This document shows, piece after piece, positions 11,723 through 24,376 of a stretch of DNA of 64,000 nucleotides. Every line of letters begins with the position of its first letter. Position 1 is the stretch's first letter. Location: assembly GCA_006176705.1 (NCBI GenBank), contig QRFJ01004269.1:1-64000 (forward strand), in the 5' to 3' direction. Below the pieces are notes generated by a model, which ran no database searches, was not told where the DNA came from, and saw only the letters and a program-made list of their open reading frames with translations. The position numbers were made by a program, and so were the translations under genes. The stretch is from Cocos nucifera (taxonomy: Eukaryota > Streptophyta > Magnoliopsida > Arecales > Arecaceae).

Positions 11723-13189
11723 TGTTGACCCTAGATTGATTTTGATGATAACAAAAGCATTTAAGTATAAATTATTATATTACTAACATTATTTATGAGG
11801 ATGTGTAGTTATAAATCTCAAGTGCTCAAAAACATCAAGTGTTCCCATTCATCAGTTATTCAAGATTTTAAAGAGGATATTTCAAATTGGAATCATCTTT
11901 CAAGAGGTTTTAATTAAGGATAAATCAATGCAAAAAGTTAAATCTAACCTATAAAATAAATTAGAGAAGAAAGGGTCACAAACAGTATTTGATATGTCTG
12001 GCACGCAAATTAGGCCAATCCATTTTGAGACTGAGCCATCCTAGTCTCAATGGAAGCAAAAGATAGAAAGGCTGAATTTTTCTTGACCCAAGGGACTGAG
12101 CCGACCCAGTTGAAAATTGAGCCGACCCAGTGGAACCAAGCCAACCCAGTCATAAAGTAAGCCATCCTAGTCTCAAATAATAGAAGAAGATAGAAATAAT
12201 ATTTCAAAATTTTTGAGACTGAGCCAACCCAGCAGAAAACTGAGCCGACCCAGTTTGGACTAAGCCGACTAAGTTTAAAATTGAGCCGACCCGATGCCTG
12301 TAATGGTTAGTTTCCATTTCTGCAGCTTTTTCACTCCACACATCTTCCAACGGCTATTTTGGATCTTTCAATGGCTAGATCACCTCCAAAAGCCTATGAT
12401 GATAACTTGTAATGATGGAAACATAAGGGATACTTAGGAAACACTTGAGACATGAAAAATAATTTTTGAACATATAAGAGAGAGTGAAGAAGCAGATTTT
12501 CAGTTCTTCAAGTATGTGAGCTCAATAGTGAAAAGGAAGGAATGCTTTTTAGTACTACCTTATCTTTCCAATATCCTCAATTAGGAAGAAGTTAGGCCAT
12601 CACCATTGAAGATCAACTCCTACTTCTTTCAAGCATTCAAGAGAAAAAATCAAGCCTATAAGCCAAGCTTCCAGATTTTCTTTCCCTAAGCTTCAAGAGT
12701 TTGCTTTTGTTTTATTTACTGTATTATTCATTTTTATTTTAAGTTTCTTGAGGTGAGAAACTTGGGTTGGTCCAAGCCTAGAGTTGGATATTATATGGTT
12801 GTGATTGCTAAGCCAAAGTGAAAACCAATCAGAGTTAATTATTAGTCCAAAAAAATAATCATTGTTGGTTGTGGTTGGTGAGCCAAGGTCAAAACTAACT
12901 AGATTGGATTGTGAGTCTAAGTAAAATAATCGGACTGTAATCAAGCCTAGTGATTATAGTTGAATTCCTAAGTGGTTTACTTAGGAAGTGGACGTAGGTG
13001 CTGAGTTTGGCATCGAACCACTATAAAATCATTGTGTTTATGATTGTATATTACTATTTTATTGATTTTCTTCACTGCATATTACATAGCTTATTTGTTG
13101 GCATTTAATTAGATCAATCTACTTACATCATAAGCTTAAAATTTAAAATACCCAATTCACCCCTCTTGGGTAGCCATACTTGGGCAACA
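11723..13189 (+). repeat. Element B 3' LTR (full length, 1467 bp)
   Basis: Starts TGTTGACC right after the purine tract and ends GGGCAACA, followed by the AAGGA target duplication. A TATA-like CATATAAG sits at about 12471-12478. It contains a minisatellite at about 12000-12300. The last 440 bases match the 5' copy. Confidence 0.92.
12000..12300 (+). repeat. GAGCCGACCCAGT minisatellite in the element B LTR
   Basis: About nine imperfect units built on (ACT)GAGCCGACCCAGT, in the forms GAGCCATCC, GAGCCGACCC, AAGCCAACCC and AAGCCGACT, with variable AT-rich spacers. It lies in U3, upstream of the TATA-like box. The 5' LTR lost it in its deletion. Confidence 0.75.
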
Positions 13190-13194
13190 AAGGA
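13190..13194. repeat. Target-site duplication (right) of element B: AAGGA
   Basis: Exact copy of 4304-4308. Element A pol continues directly after it. Confidence 0.9.
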
Positions 13195-14822
13195 TGTTGA
13201 AGAAATGTTCCTCACAAGAAATGGGATTCATGGTGATGATCCCAAGATCTATGATGAGGTGATATCAGATATCGACTCTAAGAAATGGTTAGAGGCAATA
13301 ATGTCAGAAATTAACTCAATGCGCTCAAACGAAGTTTGGATCTTGGTAGATCAATCTAAAGGTACAGTACCTATTAGGTGTAAATAAATCTACAAGAGAA
13401 AGATAGGTATAGATGGAAATGTGGAAATATTCAAGGCTAGGCTAGTAGCAAAAGGGTATGTTAGTATGAAGGCATTGACTATCAGGATACCTTTTCGCCA
13501 GTAGCCATGCTAAAATTCATCCGCACATTGCTTACTATTGCAGCCTATTTCAATTATCAAATATGACAGATGGATGTGAAAATAGTATTCTTAAATGGAT
13601 ATCTTGAGGAAGATATCTATATGGAATAGTCGCTTGGTTTCACATTCAGTGGTAATGATCATAAGGTCTACAAGCTGCAAAGATCCATATATGGACTTAA
13701 GCAAGCATCTCAAAGCTGGAATGCTCTTTTCAATGATGTAATCAAATTATTTGGTTTCATCAAAAATGAGGAGAAACCATGTGTGTTCAAAAAAGTCAGT
13801 GGGAGCATCCTTATCTTCCTCGTACTGTACGTGGATGACATCCTTCTAACTAAAAATGATATTTTCATGTTGACCATGATCAAAATATGGTTATCAAAGA
13901 AATTCTCTATGAGAGATCTAGGAGAAGCATTCTTTATATTGAAAATTAAGGTTTATAGAGATAGACAAAATAGGATGTTAGGACTTTTACAAAAGATGTA
14001 CATAGAGGAGGTGCTATAGAGGTTTAGCATGAAAAACTCCAAAAGGAATCTAGTACCCTTTAGACATGACATTCATCTCTCCAAGAAGATGTGCCCTAGC
14101 ATACCTGAGAAGATTGAATGCATGAGCAAGATCTCATATGCTTCAGCAATAGGGAGCCTCATGTATGCTATGCTATGTACACAACCTGATATAGCTCATA
14201 TTGTGAGTGTCACGAGTAGGTATTAGTCAAAACTAGGCAAAGAGTACTAGACTTCTATGAAATGTATCCTTAAGTACTTGAGAAGGACTAAGGATATGTT
14301 TCTAGTCTTTGGTAATGGAGAACTCAAGGTCTAGGGGTATATTGACTCAGATTTTATATCTGATATAGATAATCGAAAGTCGACATCTGGTAGTCTGTTT
14401 GTATGCAATGGTGGTACTGTTAGCTGAAAGAGTTTCAAGCAAACGGTGATAGTAGACTCCAACATGGAAGCAGAATACATCGCTACGTCGAAAGCTGCAA
14501 AGGAGACATTTTGATATAAGAAGTTTACTGCAGAGCTCGGAGAGATGCCATCGGATGCCGTCCCTCTATACTGCGACAACAATGACGCCATATCACTAGC
14601 TAAGGAGCCTAGATCTCATCAGAAATCTAAGTACATTGAGTGGCGATTTCATCTCATCCATGATTATCTAGAGAAGGGATACATCGAGGTCAAGAGAGTC
14701 GATATCGCAGATAATGCGGCTGACCCACTAACGAAGCCATTGAGCCAATAGAAGATCGAAGTCCACTTAAAGAAGATGGGACTTAGATTTGTAGCCAATT
14801 GGCTTTAGGTCAAGTGAGAGTT
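13195..14822 (+). pseudogene. Copia pol, second half (RT and RNase H) of element A
   Basis: This continues the A pol after B. The RT N-terminal part (DPKIYDEVISDIDSKKWLEA, then EVWILVDQSKGTVPIRCK) ends in a TAA at about 13385, and the downstream frame continues with shifts. YGLKQAS is near 13690 and the active-site YVDD at 13828-13839, inside an open run 13783-14019. The thumb/connection region is 14029-14226. RNase H runs from about 14335 (DSDF, KSTSGS) through MEAEYIA near 14465 to DPLTKPLSQ ending at about 14750. Stops sit near 14018, 14224, 14430 and 14512. The final bases (14805-14822, CAAGTGAGAGTT) are the polypurine tract abutting the 3' LTR. Confidence 0.88.
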
Positions 14823-17099
14823 TGTTAGATGTGTGCCCTAGAAGCCAAATTGGCTGACATTTATAATACACTTCTAAAAGCAATTTTATAATTTTGACTA
14901 TAAATTAATAAAATAATTATTTTTCTATCATAGTGTGTATTTAAAGTGTCTATGATAAATCCTTTGAGTTAATGGTAATGATAATTCATATTTTTAAGAG
15001 TTGAAAATTTAAGACATGAATTTTCATAATTAACTCATAAACTACTCCTGACCAAAGGATCATCACAAGGATGGTGATCGATCCAGAAGATTGGTGTATG
15101 ATCACTTTCTTAGAATAGATAAGTATTGAATCTATGGTGTGGAGATACCGAATCAAAAGTATAGGTACTCATTAGAAAATGAGGGCACTGAGCGTGACCA
15201 CCTCGAGCAGTCATAAGAAAGTCTATCTACTCGTCGATGACCAGCTCGATGATGCAGTGGTGTGTCTGGTTCTTTGATCTGAAGTGTATCGATAGTTTAC
15301 CTTGAGGGACTATACCATAACTCGATCTTCTAGCTATTCAAAATCTTGAGGTGTATGTTGGCTATAGCATGCTTATTGTAAGAATTGGATTGCACTAATA
15401 GAAAATCTATCTACCTTGGTAGATGAGGAGTAGCCCTATGATGATCATGAGATCAAGTCCATAAGCCCATGGCCATGGCAGTGTGAAGATGATAGAAAGA
15501 GTTTCTATTAGATTTTTATATCGAACTTGAATCAAATGATTAACTCATATGATGGATGTTGGGTTTGACGAGTTCACCTTAATCCTAATCCTATCGGGGC
15601 TCAAGATTGAAGAGTCCAATCACACAGGTAGCTGCACCGTAAGATTCATTTTTGATTTTGATGGATTGCCATCATATACTACTAGATGTCGCTGGCGGAT
15701 TTTGGGAGCAATTAAAATGATCTTGATGATCGATCATTCTAATTGTATGAATCAGAAAAGTTCTAGTTTATCGAAAGGTGTTTCGATGATGTCGGTGATA
15801 GAGATCGCAACATATCCCATTATCATATAAAACTGAATCTAATTGGATCACACAAATAAGGGTTTGGATCTGGATGTCATCAATTGAGCTAATCCAATTT
15901 GATTGATTTGAATTAGATCCAATTAGGTTCAAAGAATTCGTGATAGCACACGATTGAGCCTAACATTCACCTTCTGTAGTTATTCTGGTTTATTTTGGCT
16001 GAGCCAAATTATTTTGGACCCACTTGGAAACCCTATATGGTTTTATCTTAGTCTAACTAGAGCTTGTCCAGGTTAGAAAAAAGTTGTCTTAATTCATTAG
16101 ATGAATTTAGGACAACACTTGCCAATTCCTGTATTCGATAGGACAAGACCTACCAATTCTTATCACTATCAGGACATTGGGTCAATAGTTGACCCATATA
16201 CAAGAATTAAAGGGGATGGGTGAGATCTCCTTGGGGCATGCACCCTCTTGGTCTTCATGCACGTAATATGTGTGCATGCCCCTAGTTGGCGTGTGCACAT
16301 CGGGAAAAGAGGAGTCCCATGTAGATGGGACTCTAGGGTTACTTGATGGCTTCAAACACCTCAGCGCCAAAGTGTTTAGGCTTATCCAAACTTGGCACCA
16401 TCTATGGAGGATTAAAGGGGTCTCTAACCTGATTGGATCAAGTAACATCATTCTACCAATTAGATTAAGATCTAATTAAATCGAGCAATACGATTGATCG
16501 AAGTGATGTGGCACTGCATGGCATAGCAGGGTCTATTTAAACCCCTATCTGCGCCTAGGGTTTGGTTGTTGCACCCATCCACCACACCCCAAGGCTGCCC
16601 CTCCTCTCTCTCATGCCTCTCTCTAGTCCTCTCTCTCCCCTCTTCATGCCCAAGAGGTTAGAAAAAAATAGCAAGCAAAGTCCAAGGGTTTTGGTGCCTA
16701 GATCAGAAGAAGACATCCCTTGTTCATGAGATGATTGCAACTTCTTTGAAAGTAGTTTTGAAGAATCTTCAAATCAAATCTAGATCTAATCTTTGGAGTG
16801 CTGATTCAAAAGGAGAAGATTTCAAGAACTAGCCCGAGTGGATATCGGTAGAGGTCAGAAACTTGCATGACTTGATCCAGAACTTCGGGTGCAGTAGATC
16901 ATCGGCAGGCTAATCAGATTACCCGTAAGGTACAATTAAATCTGATTTAATTTTTATTTTAGATTTTGATATCAGATCATTAAGATCAGATTTAAGAGTT
17001 TTAGATTTGAATGGATCGAGTTAGATTTTTTAGAAAAATCTGATTCAGATCTGATCGAATTTGAATGATCCTATGGTGGAGAAAACTATTTTTCCTTCA
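14823..17099 (+). repeat. Element A 3' LTR
   Basis: Starts TGTTAGATGTGTG after the purine tract and ends CCTTCA. 2277 bp, matching the C LTRs (2292 bp) along its length. A TATA-like TCTATTTAAACC lies at about 16531-16542. A CT-rich stretch (16600-16640) follows downstream. The flank after 17099 is D leader, so the presumptive target duplication is GTTAA (17100-17104); the left copy is outside the window. Confidence 0.9.
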
Positions 17100-18025
17100 G
17101 TTAAAGACATGGACTTGATGAATTATAACTATTATAATTGATCTAAGGAATCCTTAACCTAATCTAAGACAACTATCGATTAGATTTAGTCAATTCTTTA
17201 ATTAAGTCCATTTTTTAATCTAACCTTAGGTCTAACCTAATTAACAGACCTAATTTTCACTAACCCATTAGCCCAAATGTTATGATTTGTATCTTAGGAT
17301 CTTAAATTTAAAATTCTAGATTCTAAACAAATAATTCTTAATTTTTAATTAAGTTTTGTGCTGAAGGTTAGGATTTGGTATTTCAAAAATAACTTTCATA
17401 TTTATAAAATATTTTTGTAATATGGTTCTATCAATCGGTTGTATGTTTGATTCATAATTAATATGCAAATAACATAAACATGAATCTACTTTAGATCTAA
17501 TCTAAACATATTCATGTAATTCAAATTAAAATAATTTTAATTTTAATTAATCATAAATCATCTAAGATCAAATCTAACATATTTATAATTAAAAAAAATA
17601 AATTAAAATATTTTTAATTAAATCATAAAATCTTTTAGATCAAATCTAAAATTTTAAGACTAAGATTTTAGATTAGCACGTACTAGGACAACCTTTACAC
17701 TATAAGGGATAAATCTTACAGTAGGATAATATTATAAAATCAGTCCATGCAATCTAAAATATTTATTTTTAAATTTAAATAATTTTAAATTTAATAAATT
17801 ATAAATTAATTAGGATCATATCTAACTAATTTATGATTAACTTTAGATCTGCACGAACTAGGACAACCTTTACACTGTAAGAAATAAACCTTACAGCAGG
17901 ACAACTTTATAAATTAGTTCATACGATCTTTAATTTGATTTTAGATTTAAATATTAGATTATAATTTAGATCTAATCTAAATAAATAATCTAAATATGCA
18001 TAAAAATCATGTCATAAACGTTCTA
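17100..18025 (-). other. Element D leader with two hairpin modules
   Basis: AT-rich non-coding leader. Two related dyad modules lie at 17676-17750 and 17851-17924, each bounded by GCACGnACTA-type arms and holding a TTAC/GTAA-type inner stem and repeated AGGACAACCT boxes. They match two modules in E and one in F. No protein-like frame. Confidence 0.7.
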
Positions 18026-18040
18026 GGCTTTGATACCAAT
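18026..18040 (-). other. Element D primer binding site (initiator tRNA-Met type)
   Basis: The minus strand reads ATTGGTATCAAAGCCT immediately after the LTR end CCTTCA. This fixes the orientation of D as minus. Confidence 0.8.
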
Positions 18041-19622
18041 TGAAGGAAAAATCTAGAGATTCATGTAGGTATTTTAAAACTTTTTCAAAATAGATTAGCG
18101 AAAGTAATAAATTAATCATATTAATTTTTTAAAAATATATAATTAATTTTTAAATATAGGATCTAATAATATGATCTATGCATGTAATTAAATCTAAAAT
18201 TAAATATTAAACAAACATAATGATGTTGGTCATATCAACATCAAATCGAGATTAGATCTAATCTAGTGGAAGAAAGAGATTGAATCTCTTTTACCTTTTA
18301 CAAGTTGGGATCTTCAAATTGCTGATATGAGACTAAGATTATCGCTTTAAGCCACACATGTATCCGATCTCTAAGAAAAATCTACACGAAGCCTCAATCA
18401 TTGATCGAAAGTCCAATGATTAGAAATCAGCACAGTGTGCTAGCACTGTGCTAATCCTTCTTTAATAGTTGATGGTGAATCCTCTTCTTCAAATGATCTT
18501 TTACCCTCTAAGAACCAAAGAGAAGATGGGAGAATCTGAAAGAACTCTTTGTTCTCATCTTTTTTTTCTTAAAAAGATTGTGAAAATGAGATCTAAGAGA
18601 AACCCTAGAGAAGACCTCTCTTCTCTCTTTCTTTTCTCTCACCAAGACGCAACAGTTTGTGCCTTTACAAAGCCTAACACCCAATGACCCTTAGCACAAA
18701 AAGTTTCTACACCCAAATACTCTCTCTCATATCTAAAATCTACAAAAAATTTATGCTCTAACTCCCTTTAAATAGAGAGTTATGATAGAGTCCTTGTCAA
18801 GGTCAAATACTTAGAAAGGCATGTCCAAATTGAGTAAGGATTGGGGCGCCCAACTCTTGGGTGCCCCTTCCTTAGTTTTTTTTGTGGACTTTAGGGAATA
18901 TGCATACAAAAGTCTTCTATTTTTTATAAAAGAATCAGAGAAAAATCAAGTGGTTTGGTGCCTTAAAAAGATAAGGAAAAATGATATGTCAAACTCTATC
19001 TAATAGAGTCCTAGGTCAAAATAACTTGTTTGTTTTGACCTATTCCACAACTATTTTTTTTCTAAAAAGGAGGGACATAAAAGGGATGTGGATACTCTTT
19101 CGAAATAAAATTTGTCATGAAATTCCAAGAGAATTAGCATGGGGAGGCATGGAAAGCAAGGTGGTGCAAGATGGAGAAATCCTTGTCACACTAGGACTTC
19201 TAATTTTGATTTGGTCCAACTTATTATTTGAACCCAATTAAATCAAAACTAATGCAAACCAATTAGAGATGATTTTAGTCCAACTAAGAGCCTCATTAAA
19301 TTAGATAAAATTAAATTTAAATTTAATTTAATTTCTAATCAAATTAGAAATTAGGTGCACACAAGTCCTAATTGAATAGTGACTTGTTCATTCTTGCAAT
19401 TGGCTTATCCAATAAACTAATTAAACTTGATCCAATCAAGCCCAAACCAAATTTAATTAAATTTTATTCAATTAGACTTTATCTCAACCCTTTGGTTTAA
19501 TCAAATTATGTTAATTAGTAATCTAATTGCTAATCGATCCTCCTGCAATACTTGCACTACGCCAAATATCAATCGTATTGATTGTTTGACCTTAGAATGA
19601 TTCTAAATCATTGATTAATAAG
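18041..19622 (-). repeat. Element D 5' LTR, missing its beginning
   Basis: Homologous to the 3' two-thirds of the E LTR. It includes the dyad GGGGCGCCCAA/TTGGGTGCCCC (18843-18867), a minus-strand TATTTAAA (18767-18774), and the segment with the GTGCAAGTATTGCAGGAGG box (complement near 19545). It stops matching E at about 19618, where I begins. Confidence 0.8.
18843..18867 (-). promoter_or_regulatory. Inverted repeat upstream of the element D TATA box
   Basis: Eleven-base arms with one G/T-type mismatch around a CTC loop, about 69 bases upstream of TATTTAAA on the minus strand. Equivalent dyads occur in both E LTRs and in H. Confidence 0.6.
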
Positions 19623-21290
19623 TATCAAAAATTTACTAATAAAAATATTAATTTATTAATTAATTTATATTTATTTTTAAAACTTAATATTTTTATTAAT
19701 CTAATATAGAAAATAAGTTCATCAATAAAAAGAGCTCATTTTTTAGTTCAAATGAAATAAGTTTAGAGCAAATTCAATTTAAAATGGATCCAATATAAAT
19801 TTTTAAATAATAATAATAAATAAATAAATAAATAAACCAGCCGATTTAATTAAACCTAGCCTGGTTTGCCCAACCATTCGATTCGCCCACGAACCCAGCT
19901 CGATCCGCCCATGAACCCAGCCCAGTCCGCCCGCCTTACCTTCAGCGTAGCCTGCTCTGATTGAGCGCAGCCCAGGGTCCATGCCAGCCAAAGTAGCCCA
20001 GCCCATACTAGCAAATCCCACTTCCCTCCAACATAGATGTCAGCATGACATGAAAATCCATGTTGTCCATGGTGGAACGCTATAGTGTTTGGTCCACGTG
20101 GACCCTTAATAGGTTCACGATGAAAAAACACTGTGTATGGGGCATAATCATAATTTTAGATGGCATGGCACATGGTGATTAGTCTAGGTTCGTAGAGAAA
20201 TTGGCCTATGAGGTCCATATGCATAGTAATGGTGTGATTAGATGGCTATGCTCACTGCCGGTCAAGATTGAAAGGTGATGATTATTTCCTACTTTGATAA
20301 GGAGTCAAGGCTGCATCTATGCACCATCCGACAATCCTGAGCGATCTAGGCGACGATCCAATGGCCAGATCATGCCCAAATCTTGATCCAATGGCTAACG
20401 ACATCCCTCAACCTGATTCAAGCATCTAGAATGCAATCTGATGGTCGAAACTCTCCTGATGAGCGCAATTTGATGGTCCATGTTCAATCCGATCGAATTT
20501 GGGCTGATTAAACTTGATTTTTGGCACTTTTTGATGCGTTGGATTACAATCGGATAGCTAGATGAAATAGACTCTCTACAACATGATGCAGGAAGTGTTT
20601 TAAACCAATTTTTACTCAGATTTCTTCATATATGCTGATCAAAACTCTTTCTTAGTCCCATATTACCTAGCAGTAAAGGTTCCAGCCCTCCATCAACTAT
20701 TTAAAGACCCCAGGACTCCAGAGTTGAGGCATCTAATCCAGGAGAAGCCATGGTATAGGATGGAAGTCAGGCTTTTGGCTGAAAATTGCTTCGAGGCAGA
20801 TGGTGTTGAGAGAAAAAGCTGGACTTCTACGCCATCTCCACATCGACGCTGATCCATGATTAAGAGCTTTGTTCTAGTTTTTATTTCTTCCCATTTTCTT
20901 TTCAATTATTATATTTAAATTCTTAATTTTTATTTTAATATAAAATTTATTTTCTTGCTCTTTAAATTTTAGTTATTTTTTGCTCTTTAAATTCTACCTT
21001 TTTAATTTTAATTGCTCTTTAATTTTGTTACAAGTAGTTGCTAAGATCTAAATAGTAGATCTTAGTACCAAGTTAATTTTTCTGCAATATTTAAATTCTA
21101 TATTTTAATTTTTTGACTTCAAAACTTTTTTTCTTTCTTTTCATAAAAATCAAAGATTTTAAAATTAAATTACTGCCTTTTTGTGGATTTGACCCAACTT
21201 GCTACTATCTACGTGTTCTTAATTATCTTAAAAAAAGTTGAGATTAAACTAATAATTATGATATTTTAATGATGATATCGCGATCTATCA
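19623..21290 (+). repeat. Element I 5' LTR (boundaries inferred)
   Basis: The left end is set where D homology stops and TATCAAAAATTT begins (expected TG, here TA). The right end is the CA before the decayed PBS. It includes an AAT/AAAT microsatellite (19806-19838) and a GC-rich block of AGCCCAGCCC-like repeats (19850-20020). No second copy is in the window, so length and ends rest on context. Confidence 0.6.
19806..19838 (+). repeat. AAT/AAAT microsatellite
   Basis: Runs of ATA and AAAT units, about 33 bases, inside the element I LTR. Confidence 0.9.
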
Positions 21291-21296
21291 AATTTT

Positions 21297-21312
21297 TGAC
21301 ACCAATGCTAGG
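21297..21312 (+). other. Element I primer binding site, decayed (tRNA-Asp type expected)
   Basis: TGACACCAATGCTAGG lies six bases after the LTR end. It matches the Athila primer site TGGCGCCGTTGCCGG at most positions, with several mismatches that are mostly transitions. Confidence 0.6.
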
Positions 21313-22470
21313 AAAGTACAAAAATTAAAATTTTTGATTTTTTAAAATTTTCTTTTATTATCGTTTACTAATTTTTTTTCTTATTTATTTTGTAGAAAAA
21401 AAAGGAAAAAGAACAAAAAGATTAGGGCAAGGAGGAAGCTTCCAATCCTATTTGGTGAAATCAATCATAAACCCTAAATCTCTTCTTTTTTTTATTTACT
21501 TTATTTTCTAATTAATTAAAAATTACCAGCTTAAACCTAATTAAAAATCTCATGATAAGAGTAAAAACCCTAATTGCATAGAACATCCATCATATTAGAT
21601 TTATTATTATTATTATTTATTTATTTTTCTTGGTGATTAATGGAGATAAGGTAAGCATCTCAAGTTTAATTTAATTGCATGCATCTAATTTAGTTGCATA
21701 GAACCTCTTATCTGAAAGTGATTGTGCATATTTATCTTTTAAATTAATTTAAGGGCAATATCCAATTAAACAACATAAGGTGGGGATTTGATCATCCTTT
21801 CTTGGCCCATAAATAATCAATCAGTATCTATCATTGACCAAGGCCTCTAAATTAAAATTAGTTAGACATTGGCCCTAGGAACTCGAGCTTAATAGGATAA
21901 GAAATCCTAAGAGTTGGATCAGGTTAGGGTTGGTCAATTAATTGGTGTCTAAGAAAAGTAGTTCAGGGATCACGTCCTGAAGGAAGGTGGTTAATTAATT
22001 GATTCTATTAGCTTACCAGGCCAAGACAATTGGTGTCTAAGATAAGCAATGAGGGACTCCCACCAATCTTATACTTACTTAGTCAGTTGATTGACTGATT
22101 CTGTATTTAAAGGGCTTGAAGGTGATCTTGACAGTTTGGAGCTGTCTAGATTTAGGACAATCCTTAATTAGATTGCTTGCCTAACTTATTTGCTAATTAA
22201 CATCAAACATAAATATAATTAATTCTTCTCTATCATCTCTAGATTTAAGACTGCTTAGAACCTTCTTCTTTCTCTTCTCTTTTCTTCTCTTTAAAAAATA
22301 TAAAAAAATAATAATAAAAATATAATATATATATATAAATATAAAGAAAAATTTTGAATCACACATTTGGGTTGCACTAGTACATGCACGGTAGGAGATC
22401 ACTATTACCTGACCTAGTTAAACCAAATCTTGAAACTAAATGACTAATTCATATAAAACTGGAAAATCAA
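21313..22470 (+). other. Element I leader
   Basis: Non-coding leader between PBS and gag. It includes TTATTA repeats (about 21603-21630) and an AT microsatellite (about 22289-22344). A repeated phrase (AATTGGTGTCTAAGAnAAG at about 21940 and 22030) gives a loose direct repeat. No protein-like frame. Confidence 0.65.
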
Positions 22471-24376
22471 ATGGCTGAAAATTCTAGAGAACCACCTAAG
22501 TAGATGAAAGAATACTTTATTCCTTCTACCTATAACCCACCAACTTGTATCTAATTACTTCATATCCCTGCTAGCCAATATGAAATCAAGTTGACCACAA
22601 TCCAAATGCTCCCATTCTTCTATGGAAATACCAATGAAGATCCTTAGAAGCATCTCGAAGAATTCCTAGAAATTTGTTCTATGGTAAAAATCTAGAATTT
22701 TTTTGATGATGCCCTTAGACTGACCTTGTTTCCTTTCTCATTAAGAGATAAAGCTATATACTGGCATGACATAATAAAAAAATTAATTCAAACATGGGCA
22801 GAGATACAACATGAATTTCCTATGAAATTTTATTCTATAGGCCAAATCAACACCATGAGATGAGCTATCACTAGATTTGCTCAGCTTCCAGAAGAATAAA
22901 TTCATGAATCATGGGAGAGACTTAAGAAACCTTTTAGAAAATATCCACACCATGGTCTATTTAAGTGGCAAATTATCCAAGCTTTCTATGAGGGTTTAGG
23001 AGATCAATACAGACAAATGATAGATGCATCCTATAGAGGTGCATTCATGAGTAAAAGTGAGGATGAAGCTTATACCTTATTTGAAATTTTAAGTGAAAAT
23101 TTGATTAACCATGCTTCATTATCCTCTCATGAAAGATTAATTTCTCATCAAAAGTAGGCAGGAATATATAAGACCAAACATCCAGAACTAAGTTCTAAGG
23201 CTGACATGAACCTAATAAATAAAGTTGACCTTCTTGTCCAAAAATTAAATCAATTCCTAAATCTAGGTCATCAATCTCCTACACAATATACATCACCTTT
23301 TAATTATCAGGAGATTTGTTCTATTTGTGCTAGCCCAATCCATCATGTGAGTGAATATCCCACGACTGCATAGTTTCCACCCTTCATCCAAGAACAAGTT
23401 CAAGTTGCTCAAGGCTACTCCAAATCAATCAATAACCCATTTTCAAATACATATATCTCATGCTGGAGAAACTATCCTAATTTTTCTTGGAAATCATAAT
23501 AAACTCAGGCTCAAACCCAAACTCTACCAGTGGAAAATTATCAAAATAGATTCCAATACTAGAACTATGCCTATAATAGAGGTCAGCCTAGTTAGCCTTT
23601 TCAGCCATTGAATTATAATCAGTCCTCATTCTCACCTCCTTGATAGACCAATCTAGCTGATGATAAATTTAATCAGTTGCAACAATTAATCCTATCTCAA
23701 TAATAATTGATTTTGAATCACCAACAATCCATCACTAGGCTAGAAACTCAAATTGGGCAATTAGCTGAGTCTAGTATGAGGAGAGAACTAGGTCAATTAT
23801 CAAGCCAATCGATTGCAAATCTTAAAAACAGCCCATCCAATATCCATCAACCATCTAGATTCAGTCATCAACCTATCGTCCCACCTAAGAATCCCTAATT
23901 AAAGAATGCTAAAGCAATTTTTGAACTTCGAAGTGGTAGAATTCTTAAGAACCCATATCAGGACCAGATGATAGAGGCTAGTACTGTGCTAGCCAAGAAG
24001 AAAATTTAGAAGATGAGGTTAGTACCAAAACTAATAACAAAAAAGAACCTGAGCCTAGAATTAATACTGATACTAGTTCTAATGAGATAGATAAAGGAAA
24101 AAGGAGAATAGATGAGTTACCCAAGATATATAAATCTAAAGCTCCATTCCCTCAAGCCTTAGAAGTAGGCTTTTTTTGTAAAAAGCAAGAAGCATGTAAC
24201 AAGGAGCTAATAGAACTATTTAAATAAGTGCGTATTAATTAACCCCTCCTCAATGCAATTCAGCATGTCCTAGCCTACGCTAAATTTCTCAAAGAATTTT
24301 TTACTCAAAAGTATGAGCCAGAACTACTAAAAGAATTATTCTATCTAAGGATGTAAGTGCAGTCCTGTTAAATCGA
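22471..24376 (+). pseudogene. Athila-type gag pseudogene of element I
   Basis: Gag of a Gypsy element, the structural particle protein. I set the start at ATG 22471, after which the frame reads Athila gag wording: FYGNTNEDP (near 22620), LTLFPFSLRDKAIYW (near 22720), HESWERLKK (near 22905), FYEGLGDQYRQMIDAS (near 22985), EDEAYTLFEILSEN (near 23060). A zinc-knuckle remnant CSICASPIHHVSEYP at about 23318-23362 has its last Cys changed to Tyr. The C-terminal region includes a Gln/Asn-rich stretch and a segment QQSITRLETQIGQLAE (about 23722-23770) typical of the Athila gag end. At least ten stops and several shifts are present. Confidence 0.82.

Larger units (their letters stand above)
4309..13189 (+). 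mobile_element. Element B: Sirevirus-like Ty1/Copia retrotransposon nested in A
   Basis: B is an 8.9 kb element with LTRs starting TG and ending CA, an exact AAGGA target duplication, an initiator-Met-type PBS, gag with a coiled-coil C-terminal part and two zinc knuckles, Copia-order pol, a further ORF downstream of RNase H, and several GGGGGAG purine motifs before the 3' LTR. The extra ORF and the repeated polypurine motifs are known Sirevirus (SIRE/Maximus) traits; the assignment to that group is my inference from them and from the gag/pol wording. The 5' LTR carries a roughly 1 kb internal deletion. Its LTRs differ by about 8% over the shared 440 bases (hand count). Confidence 0.9.
1..17099 (+). 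mobile_element. Element A: degenerate Ty1/Copia LTR retrotransposon, host of nested element B
   Basis: The domain order on the plus strand is partial 5' LTR, leader, gag, protease, GAG-pre-integrase, integrase, RT, RNase H, 3' LTR, which is the Copia order. The first roughly 640 bases of the 5' LTR lie outside the window. B interrupts the element at 4309-13189, between integrase and RT. Its LTRs, gag and pol match element C throughout, so the two are one family; gag and integrase wording suggests the Angela/Tork side of Copia, but the lineage is inferred. The right end falls inside the leader of minus-strand element D: bases after 17099 continue a sequence found complete in E and F. All coding parts contain stops or frameshifts. 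Confidence 0.88.
17100..19622 (-). mobile_element. Element D: minus-strand Copia fragment (leader, PBS, partial 5' LTR), outermost host
   Basis: Reading the minus strand gives a partial LTR (19622 down to 18041), PBS (18040-18026), then leader (18025-17100). It is homologous to E along the LTR and leader. The leader is cut at 17100 by A, and the LTR at 19622, where Athila-type I begins; D's remaining parts must lie beyond both window edges or be lost. No coding part is in the window. As it is split by both A and I, it should be the oldest element here. Confidence 0.8.
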
